Of a stretch of DNA of 27,428 nt, positions 15,574 through 22,266 are shown in pieces; position 1 is the first letter of the stretch; every line of letters begins with the position of its first letter. Source of the DNA: Pseudomonas sp. UBA4194 (GTDB lineage Bacteria; Pseudomonadota; Gammaproteobacteria; Pseudomonadales; Pseudomonadaceae). The stretch covers positions 1-27,428 of the forward strand of contig NZ_DFUE01000039.1 in the NCBI RefSeq assembly GCF_002379585.1, read 5' to 3'. The position numbers were made by a program, and so were the translations under genes. The notes below the pieces were generated by a model. The model ran no database searches. It was not told the origin of the DNA and saw only the letters and a list, made by a program, of their open reading frames with translations.

Positions 15574-16527
15574 ATGCCATCGATCAACCGTAAAGCCATT
15601 ATCGCTGCGGTCTCCAGTCTGTTGATCAGCGTGCCGGCCCATGCATCGCCTGCATTCATAAACATACTTACCGGTGGCACCAGCGGTGTCTATTACCCCC
15701 TGGGTGTGGCGCTGTCGCAGATCTATAGCGAGAACATCCCTTCGGTCAGAACCTCGGTTCAGGCCACCAAGGCCTCGGTCGAGAACCTCAACCTGCTGCA
15801 GGCCGGGCGCGGCGAGCTCGCCTTCGCCCTCGGCGACTCGGTGGCCGACGCCAGGCTGGGTGTGGAGGAGGCCGGGTTCAAGGCCCCGATGACCAGACTC
15901 AGGGCCATCGGCGGGGCCTATCCCAACTACATCCAGATCGTCGCCAGCCAAGCGTCGGGTATCAAGACCCTGGCCGACCTCAAGGGCAAGTCCATCTCCG
16001 TCGGCGCGCCCAAGTCCGGCACCGAGCTCAACGCACGGGCGATCTTCAAGGCGGCCGGATTGACCTATCAGGACATGGGCAAGGTGCAATACCTGCCCTA
16101 CGCCGAGTCCGTGGAGCTGATCAAGAACCGCCAGCTCGACGCCACCCTGCAATCCTCCGGGCTGGGCATGGCAGCGATACGCGATCTGGCCTCGGTGATG
16201 CCGCTGAACTACGTGTCGATCCCGGTCGAGGTGGTCCGCGGCATCGGCAACCCGGCTTACCAAAGCGGGGTTATCCCGGCCAATACCTACGATGGACAAG
16301 TCGAGGACATCCCCACCGTGGCGATCACCAATATCCTGGTAACCCATGACGGGGTGCCGGAAGAAACGGCCTATCAGATGACGCGCCTGATCTACGAAAA
16401 CCTGCCGCGCCTGAGCAATGCCCACTCGGCGGCCAACGACATCACCCTGGAAGATGCGCCCCGCCATCTGCCGATTCCGCTGCATCCCGGCGCCGAGCGT
16501 TATTACCGGGAAAAAGGCCTGCTCTGA
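15574..16527 (+). CDS. TAXI-family TRAP transporter solute-binding protein
   Basis: This is the periplasmic receptor of a tripartite (TRAP) secondary transporter. The 317-residue precursor has a signal peptide ending around SVPAHAS (residue 25). It then opens with the family hallmark NILTGGTSGVYYPLGVALSQ (31-50), with VQATKASVENLNLLQAGRGE and LRAIGGAYPNYIQIV further on. TAXI proteins bind small organic acids such as glutamate or 2-oxoglutarate in some cases; the ligand here is unknown. ATG 15574 has GGAG nine bases upstream. A strong hairpin separates it from the permease gene, a common way to keep the binding protein more abundant. Confidence 0.92.
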   Translation: MPSINRKAIIAAVSSLLISVPAHASPAFINILTGGTSGVYYPLGVALSQIYSENIPSVRTSVQATKASVENLNLLQAGRGELAFALGDSVADARLGVEEAGFKAPMTRLRAIGGAYPNYIQIVASQASGIKTLADLKGKSISVGAPKSGTELNARAIFKAAGLTYQDMGKVQYLPYAESVELIKNRQLDATLQSSGLGMAAIRDLASVMPLNYVSIPVEVVRGIGNPAYQSGVIPANTYDGQVEDIPTVAITNILVTHDGVPEETAYQMTRLIYENLPRLSNAHSAANDITLEDAPRHLPIPLHPGAERYYREKGLL

Positions 16528-16533
16528 AGCCCA

Positions 16534-16558
16534 GCGCAGCGCCATAACTGCGCTGCGC
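16534..16558 (+). promoter_or_regulatory. Intercistronic hairpin and C10 tract
   Basis: GCGCAGCGC (16534-16542) and GCGCTGCGC (16550-16558) form a perfect 9-bp stem with a 7-base loop seven bases after the TAXI gene stop. It is followed by ten consecutive C residues (16558-16567), not T residues. It therefore looks like an mRNA-stabilising or partial-termination element between binding protein and permease rather than a full terminator. The C tract is outside coding sequence. Confidence 0.6.
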
Positions 16559-16599
16559 CCCCCCCCCGCGCTCCCATTCAGCCCAAAGGCAGACCGCCC

Positions 16600-18627
16600 A
16601 TGAGTGATCAGCTCCACGGTATTCCCGCGAACCCGCAGGCGTGGCCAAAAACCTTGTTCTTCGTAGCCTTGGCGTTCGCGATCTTCCAGATCGTCACCGC
16701 CGCGTTCGCGCCGCTGTCCAGCCAGGTCCTGCGCGCAGTGCACGTGGGCTTTCTGTTATGGGTAGTACTGCTCAGCTACCCGGCCTGGGGGCAGACGCGT
16801 CCGTGGCAGCCGCTGGCCTGGCTGCTGAGCCTGGCGGCCGTGGCCACCGCGCTGTACCAGTGGATCTTCGAGGCCGATCTGATCCAGCGCTCGGGTGACC
16901 TGACCCTGGCTGACGGCGTGGTTGGCCTGGTGTTGATCGTGCTGGTGTTCGAAGCTGCCAGACGGGTGATGGGCATTGCCCTGCCGCTGATCTGCGGCCT
17001 GTTCCTGGCCTACGCTCTGCTCGGTGAGCACTTGCCCGGCGCCCTGGCCCACCGCGGCTATGGCCTGGACCAGGTCATCAACCAGCTGGCCTTTGGTACC
17101 GAGGGGCTCTACGGCACGCCCACCTACGTGTCCGCGACCTATATCTTCCTGTTCATCCTGTTCGGCGCGTTTCTGGAGCAGGCCGGCATGATCAAGCTGT
17201 TCACCGACTTTGCCATGGGCCTGTTCGGGCACAAGACGGGCGGGCCGGCGAAAGTGTCGGTGGCCTCGTCGGCGCTGATGGGCACCATCACCGGTTCAGG
17301 CGTCGCCAACGTGGTGACCACGGGGCAATTCACCATTCCCCTGATGAAACGCTTTGGCTATCGAGCCGAGTTCGCCGGCGGCGTGGAGGCCACGTCCAGC
17401 ATGGGCAGTCAGTTGATGCCGCCGGTCATGGGGGCCGTGGCGTTCATCATGGCCGAAACCATCAACGTGCCCTTCGTCGAAATCGCCAAGGCCGCCCTGA
17501 TCCCGGCGCTGCTCTATTTCGCCTCGGTGTTCTGGATGGTGCATCTGGAGGCCATGCGCTCCAACCTCAAGGGGCTGCCCAAGGATCAGTGCCCCAGCGC
17601 ACTGGGGGCGGTGCGCGAGAGGTGGTACCTGCTGCTGCCATTGGCCGTGTTGATCTACCTGCTGTTCTCTGGCCGCACGCCGCTGTTTTCCGGCATGGTG
17701 GGCCTGGCATTGACCGCGATCGTGGTCCTGGGCTCGGCGATCATCCTGCGGTTTTCCGGCGTGGCCCTGCGCTGCGCCTTCTGGGTCGCTCTGGGCCTGT
17801 CATGCGCTGGCTTCTTTCAGCTGGGTATCGGCGTGATCTTCGCGGTGATCGCCGTGCTGGTGGCGGTGAGCGGGTGCATCAAGGGTGGTCGCGACACGCT
17901 TGCCCTGTGCCTGCATGCGCTGGTCAATGGCGCGCGGCATGCCGTGCCGGTGGGCATTGCCTGCGCGTTGGTAGGGGTGATCATCGGCGTGGTCTCATTG
18001 ACAGGAGTGGCCTCGACCTTCGCCGGCTATATATTGGCCATAGGCCGGGACAATCTGCTGCTGTCGCTGATCCTGACCATGCTGACCTGCCTGGTGTTGG
18101 GCATGGGAATTCCCACCATCCCCAATTACATCATCACCAGCTCCATCGCAGCGCCAGCCTTGCTCGAACTGGGCGTGCCGCTGATCGTCTCGCATATGTT
18201 CGTGTTCTATTTCGGCATCCTGGCGGACCTGACCCCACCCGTGGCCCTGGCCTGCTTCGCTGCCGCCCCCATCGCCCGAGCCAGTGGCTTGAAAATCAGC
18301 CTGTGGGCGGTCCGGATTGCCCTGGCCGGGTTCGTCATTCCCTTCATGGCGGTGTACAACCCGGCGCTGATGCTGCAGGGCGACAGCCTGTGGCTGAGCG
18401 CCTACATGCTGGTCAAGACGCTTCTGGCCGTGGGCCTGTGGGGCATGGCGGCCACGGGCTTCCTGCAACGTCCGATGCCTTGGTGGGAGCGCCTGCTGGC
18501 CGCCGCATCCGGGGCGCTGCTGGTGGTTGCCTGGCCGCTGACCGACGAAATGGGCTTCGCAGCCGGAGGCTTGATCATCGCCGCCCATCTGTGGCGCTCC
18601 CGCCACGTGGGGCTGGCCAGGACATGA
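16600..18627 (+). CDS. Fused TRAP transporter permease (4TM/12TM, DctQM-type)
   Basis: This is the inner-membrane component of the TAXI-TRAP importer. The 675-residue protein combines the small (DctQ-like, about residues 1-170) and large (DctM-like) subunits, as is usual with TAXI receptors. The large part has the signature GTITGSGVANVVTTGQFTIP (about 228-247) and GGVEATSSMGSQLMPPVMGA, and later GMGIPTIPNYIITSSIAAPA with FYFGILADLTPPVALA. Many hydrophobic segments are visible. ATG 16600 lies 72 bp after the receptor gene. Its stop overlaps the DUF1850 start as ATGA. Transport would be driven by a sodium or proton gradient, known for the family. Confidence 0.93.
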   Translation: MSDQLHGIPANPQAWPKTLFFVALAFAIFQIVTAAFAPLSSQVLRAVHVGFLLWVVLLSYPAWGQTRPWQPLAWLLSLAAVATALYQWIFEADLIQRSGDLTLADGVVGLVLIVLVFEAARRVMGIALPLICGLFLAYALLGEHLPGALAHRGYGLDQVINQLAFGTEGLYGTPTYVSATYIFLFILFGAFLEQAGMIKLFTDFAMGLFGHKTGGPAKVSVASSALMGTITGSGVANVVTTGQFTIPLMKRFGYRAEFAGGVEATSSMGSQLMPPVMGAVAFIMAETINVPFVEIAKAALIPALLYFASVFWMVHLEAMRSNLKGLPKDQCPSALGAVRERWYLLLPLAVLIYLLFSGRTPLFSGMVGLALTAIVVLGSAIILRFSGVALRCAFWVALGLSCAGFFQLGIGVIFAVIAVLVAVSGCIKGGRDTLALCLHALVNGARHAVPVGIACALVGVIIGVVSLTGVASTFAGYILAIGRDNLLLSLILTMLTCLVLGMGIPTIPNYIITSSIAAPALLELGVPLIVSHMFVFYFGILADLTPPVALACFAAAPIARASGLKISLWAVRIALAGFVIPFMAVYNPALMLQGDSLWLSAYMLVKTLLAVGLWGMAATGFLQRPMPWWERLLAAASGALLVVAWPLTDEMGFAAGGLIIAAHLWRSRHVGLART

Positions 18628-19154
18628 TGGGCCTGTGCATGGGCCTGGCCGGGGTGATCGGGGCGCAATTGCCGGTGACCGACTTTACCTTGGCATGGGA
18701 CCACAGTGTCGAGAAGGTCCGCTGGGAAGAAGACTACAGCGTCACGTGGCAAGGCTTGCAGCTGGGTGAGGCGCGTGTTCGCGGCAGCGGCGCGGGCATG
18801 GAAATCCCCGCGCACGCCCTGTTCAGCAACGGCAGTTGGCGCTATCGGCGGCCACTGCCGCCGCTACTGCCGTTGCTGCTGGCGCGCGTCCCCCAGGCCG
18901 GCGATTACGACCTGTGTTCCGACGACCAATGCCTGCCCTTGGGCCACTGGCTGGGCCCGCCCGATCCCCACCAGCCCTCCCTCCAACTATGGCCCTGCGA
19001 CCTCCAACCTGTAGCAGCGGATTCATCCGCGTCCGCCCATTCCAGCCCTATCAATAATGCCTACACCCCCTTGGGCATTTGCCAAGCAATGGCTATCCTG
19101 TGCCGCGCCAAGCCCCGTCCTAGCGTGGGCGTCATCAAGGTACACGGACGATGA
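18624..19154 (+). CDS. DUF1850 protein, accessory of the TAXI-TRAP system, with a REP-derived C-terminal extension
   Basis: This is a 176-residue protein whose first about 120 residues fit DUF1850: a short hydrophobic start, FTLAWDHSVEKVRWEEDY, then ARVRGSGAGMEIPAHAL, SNGSWRYRRPLPPL. DUF1850 genes commonly follow TAXI-TRAP permeases; their function is unknown, and the N-terminus suggests membrane or export. The ATG at 18624 overlaps the permease stop; a second ATG follows immediately. After GHWLGPP the frame continues for about 65 codons of low-complexity and REP-encoded sequence (VAADSSASA) and ends inside the next gene's start codon region (4-nt overlap at 19151). The extension is probably not ancestral; see findings. 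Confidence 0.8.
   Translation: MMGLCMGLAGVIGAQLPVTDFTLAWDHSVEKVRWEEDYSVTWQGLQLGEARVRGSGAGMEIPAHALFSNGSWRYRRPLPPLLPLLLARVPQAGDYDLCSDDQCLPLGHWLGPPDPHQPSLQLWPCDLQPVAADSSASAHSSPINNAYTPLGICQAMAILCRAKPRPSVGVIKVHGR
19011..19034 (+). repeat. Variant REP element inside the DUF1850 frame
   Basis: The sequence starting GTAGCAGCGGATTCATCCGC is the GTAGCAGCGG-type REP with the stem GCGGAT-TC-ATCCGC, so the arms changed together and the palindrome is kept. The usual GTAA loop is absent, which removes the in-frame TAA used by the PuuE-like gene at 5901-5903. Confidence 0.75.
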
Positions 19155-21025
19155 GTCACCCTTCGCAATTCGCTCTGCTGGACAAGCGCCGTTTCTTGCC
19201 GTTCTTCGTGACCCAGGCCCTGGGCGCTTTCAACGACAACATCTTCAAGCAGTCGCTAATCCTGGCCATCCTCTACAAGCTGGGCATCGAAGGCGATCGC
19301 AGCATCTGGGTCAACCTCTGCGCCTTGCTGTTCATCCTGCCGTTCTTCCTGTTCTCGGCGCTGGCCGGCCAGTTCGGCGAGAAGTTCGCCAAGGACCGGC
19401 TGATCCGGGTGATCAAGCTGGCTGAGATCGTCATCATGGCGGTCGGGGCAGCGGGCTTCATGTTCAATCATCTGTGGATGATGCTCGCGGCGCTGTTTGC
19501 CATGGGTACCCACTCGGCGTTGTTCGGCCCGGTGAAGTACTCGATCCTGCCCCAGGCGCTGCGCCCCGAGGAACTGGTGGGCGGCAACGGCCTGGTGGAG
19601 ATGGGCACGTTTCTGGCCATCCTGGCAGGGACCATCGGCGCGGGGGTCATGATGTCTTCGGCCGAGTACGCGCCGGTGGTGGCCTGCGCGATCCTGACTG
19701 TGGCCGTACTGGGTTATCTGGCCAGCCGTGGCATTCCCGCCGCGCCGGCTTCGGCGCCAGGCATGGTGATCGACTGGAACATCGCCCGGCAATCCTGGGC
19801 CACGCTGCGCATGGGGCTGGGGCAGACCAAGGCGGTGTCGCGCTCGATCGTTGGCAACTCGTGGTTCTGGTTCGTCGGCGCCATCTACCTGACCCAGATT
19901 CCGGCCTATGCCAAGGAGTGGCTGCACGGCGATGAAACCGTGGTCACCCTGATTCTTACCGTGTTTTCGGTAGGCATCGCGCTGGGCTCGATGCTCTGCG
20001 AACGGCTGTCCGGGCGTAAGGTGGAGATCGGCCTGGTACCCTTTGGCTCGTTCGGCTTGACCTTGTTCGGCCTGTTGCTGTGGTGGCACTCGGGCGGTTT
20101 TCCCGAGCCGGGCGTGGCGCATAGCTGGCTGGCGGTGCTGGGCTACGCCCAGGCCTGGTGGGTATTGCTCGATATCCTCGGGCTGGGGGTGTTCGGCGGC
20201 TTCTATATCGTGCCGCTGTATGCCCTGATCCAGTCCCGCACGCCGCAAGGCCAGCGAGCCCGGGTGATCGCGGCGAACAACATCCTCAATGCGCTGTTCA
20301 TGGTGGTTTCGGCGATTGCCTCGATCCTGCTGCTCAGCGTGGCCAAGCTGAGCATTCCGGAGCTGTTCCTGGTGGTATCGCTGATGAACATCGCGGTGAA
20401 CACCTACATCTTCAAGATCGTCCCCGAATTCACCATGCGCTTCCTCATATGGCTGCTCAGCCACTCGCTGTACCGGGTCGAGCATCGTGGTCTGCAGCAT
20501 ATTCCGGACGAGGGCGCCGCGCTGCTGGTGTGCAACCACGTGTCGTTCGTCGACGCCCTGCTGATCGGCGGCGCGGTGCGTCGGCCGATCCGTTTCGTGA
20601 TGTATTACAAGATCTACCGCCTGCCCGTGTTGAACTTCATTTTCCGTACGGCCGGGACCATCCCCATCGCGGGGCGCAAGGAAGATCCGCTGATCTACGA
20701 GCAAGCATTCGCCCGTGTGGCCCAGTATCTGGCCGCAGGTGAGCTGGTGTGCATCTTCCCCGAGGGCAAGCTGACTACCGATGGGCAGATCGATGCGTTC
20801 AGGAGCGGGGTGAGCACCGTGCTGGAGCAGACCCCGGTACCTGTGATCCCCCTGGCGTTGCAGGGGTTGTGGGGGAGTTTCTTCAGCCGTGATCCGAACA
20901 AGGGTTTCTTCAAGCGGTTCTGGTCGCGAGTGACATTGGTGGCGGGCGCGCCCGTGAGTGGCGAGGCCGCGTTGCCGGAGCGGTTGCGGACCTTGGTGCA
21001 GGGCTTGCGGGGGGAAGTGCAGTAG
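19151..21025 (+). CDS. LplT-like MFS transporter fused to a PlsC-type acyltransferase
   Basis: This inner-membrane protein of 624 residues has two parts. Residues about 1-410 are an MFS domain resembling the lysophospholipid transporter LplT (LPFFVTQALGAFNDNIFKQS near the start is characteristic). Residues about 430-620 are a PlsC-type 1-acylglycerophosphate acyltransferase with the catalytic HX4D motif His463-Asp468 (NHVSFVD) and the FPEGKLT substrate motif with Glu538. The inferred role is flipping lysophospholipid inward and re-acylating it. The acyl-ACP synthetase domain present in E. coli Aas and in some LplT-PlsC-AAS fusions is missing. ATG 19151 overlaps the DUF1850 stop by four bases; the Shine-Dalgarno is weak (AAGG 13 bases upstream). 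Confidence 0.88.
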   Translation: MSHPSQFALLDKRRFLPFFVTQALGAFNDNIFKQSLILAILYKLGIEGDRSIWVNLCALLFILPFFLFSALAGQFGEKFAKDRLIRVIKLAEIVIMAVGAAGFMFNHLWMMLAALFAMGTHSALFGPVKYSILPQALRPEELVGGNGLVEMGTFLAILAGTIGAGVMMSSAEYAPVVACAILTVAVLGYLASRGIPAAPASAPGMVIDWNIARQSWATLRMGLGQTKAVSRSIVGNSWFWFVGAIYLTQIPAYAKEWLHGDETVVTLILTVFSVGIALGSMLCERLSGRKVEIGLVPFGSFGLTLFGLLLWWHSGGFPEPGVAHSWLAVLGYAQAWWVLLDILGLGVFGGFYIVPLYALIQSRTPQGQRARVIAANNILNALFMVVSAIASILLLSVAKLSIPELFLVVSLMNIAVNTYIFKIVPEFTMRFLIWLLSHSLYRVEHRGLQHIPDEGAALLVCNHVSFVDALLIGGAVRRPIRFVMYYKIYRLPVLNFIFRTAGTIPIAGRKEDPLIYEQAFARVAQYLAAGELVCIFPEGKLTTDGQIDAFRSGVSTVLEQTPVPVIPLALQGLWGSFFSRDPNKGFFKRFWSRVTLVAGAPVSGEAALPERLRTLVQGLRGEVQ

Positions 21026-21040
21026 GCGAGGGCTTCAACT

Positions 21041-21079
21041 CCCTCTCCCTCAGGGAGAGGGCCGGGGTGAGGCGACCAT
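21041..21079. repeat. Solitary arm of the modular palindromic repeat
   Basis: CCCTCTCCCTCAGGGAGAGG followed by GCCGGGGTGAGGCGACCAT matches the right arm of the elements at 246-294 and 8382-8425 with a few changes. No 65-bp units or second arm accompany it. It lies 15 bp after the MFS/PlsC stop and its palindrome could serve as a terminator. Confidence 0.8.
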
Positions 21080-21150
21080 CCGACACAAACCCCAAGCCAA
21101 GCCATATCCGCCATTCACCATCTGATTTACAAATCATAACGTAACTCCAA

Positions 21151-21178
21151 TTGTCAGCACTTTCCCCGCCCCTATAGG
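21151..21178 (+). promoter_or_regulatory. Candidate sigma-70 promoter for the YCF48-MMPL pair
   Basis: TTGTCA (21151-21156) matches the -35 consensus at 5 of 6 bases and is followed 16 bp later by TATAGG (21173-21178, 4 of 6). An overlapping alternative is TAGGAT with an 18-bp spacer. It lies about 75 bp upstream of the start codon. It is a motif match only. Confidence 0.4.
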
Positions 21179-21252
21179 ATAGGCGCAGCCCGCAAGCCGC
21201 TCTGCCTTGCTGGTTTCGCCCGTCCTAAAACAACAACAGGGGTAAGCGCGGT

Positions 21253-22266
21253 ATGACACAAGCGTGCGCAGCAACAGGCATGTTGGGTGGCTGGGCGTTG
21301 GGGTTGGCCTTGCTCGGCGTGTTGGGCACGCCCTTGGCAACCGCCGCCATGGCCGATTCATTCGCCATCGAATCGAACAAGGCCGCGCGTACCTTGCTGC
21401 TCGACGTCACTCACGCCGGCCCGCGCCTGGTCACGGTGGGCGACCGCGGTCACATCCTCTATTCCGACGACCAGGGCGTCAGTTGGACGCAAGCGCGGGT
21501 GCCTACTCGACAACTGCTCACCGCCGTGTACTTCGCCGACGCCCAGCATGGCTGGGCTGTAGGCCATGACGCGCAGATTCTTGCCAGTGCTGACGGCGGG
21601 GTCACCTGGACCAAGCAGTTCGAAGACACTGCCCGCGAGGCACCGCTATTGGATGTCTGGTTCCAGGATGCCACCACCGGCTTTGCCATCGGCGCGTACG
21701 GCATGCTTCTGGAGACCACCGATGGCGGTCAGCAGTGGCAGGATGTCAGCGATCGCCTTGATAACCCGGAGCAGTACCACCTCAACGCCATCGCGAAGGT
21801 CAAGGACGCTGGCCTGTTCATCGTCGGCGAGCAGGGCAGCCTGTTCCGTTCCTCTGACCAGGGCGCAAGCTGGGAGGCTGTGCAGGGCCCCTACGAGGGT
21901 TCGCTGTTCGGCGCCATCGGCACGGCCCAGGCCGGTACGCTGCTGGTGTATGGGCTGCGCGGCAACCTCTATCGCTCCACCGATTTCGGCGATCACTGGC
22001 AGCGTATCGAGGTCCAGGGCCCGCGCGGCCCCATGGAGTTCGGTCTGGCCGGCGCGACCCTGCTCGACAGCGGTGAACTGGTGCTGGTGGGCAATGGTGG
22101 CACGGTGTTGCGCAGCGACGATGACGGGCAAAGCTTCAGCGTCTACAGCCGCCCGGACCGTATTGCCCTGGCTGCAGTAGCGGGCGATGCCCGCGACGGC
22201 TTGATCCTCGCAGGGCAGGGCGGCGTGCGGGTCACGGCGGCCAATGGCGCGCAGGTGACACCATGA
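21253..22266 (+). CDS. YCF48-related beta-propeller secreted protein
   Basis: A 337-residue precursor has a signal peptide (hydrophobic stretch about 11-33, likely cut near AMA). It is followed by repeated BNR/YCF48 blades: ILYSDDQGVSWTQAR, ILASADGGVTWTKQF, LLETTDGGQQWQDVS, LFRSSDQGASWEAV, LYRSTDFGDHWQRI, VLRSDDDGQSFSVY. Each has the S-x-D-x-G-x-x-W core, so about six blades are present. YCF48 was named for a photosystem II assembly factor, but in non-photosynthetic proteobacteria such proteins are often encoded next to MMPL transporters. The stop overlaps the MMPL gene start as ATGA. Likely a periplasmic or envelope partner of that transporter, by context. Confidence 0.87.
   Translation: MTQACAATGMLGGWALGLALLGVLGTPLATAAMADSFAIESNKAARTLLLDVTHAGPRLVTVGDRGHILYSDDQGVSWTQARVPTRQLLTAVYFADAQHGWAVGHDAQILASADGGVTWTKQFEDTAREAPLLDVWFQDATTGFAIGAYGMLLETTDGGQQWQDVSDRLDNPEQYHLNAIAKVKDAGLFIVGEQGSLFRSSDQGASWEAVQGPYEGSLFGAIGTAQAGTLLVYGLRGNLYRSTDFGDHWQRIEVQGPRGPMEFGLAGATLLDSGELVLVGNGGTVLRSDDDGQSFSVYSRPDRIALAAVAGDARDGLILAGQGGVRVTAANGAQVTP

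Noticed and set aside
16558..16567. C10 tract as a phase-variation switch
   Set aside because: It lies outside any coding frame and about 30 bp from the permease start, so on/off frame switching is not possible; only a minor spacing effect could be argued.
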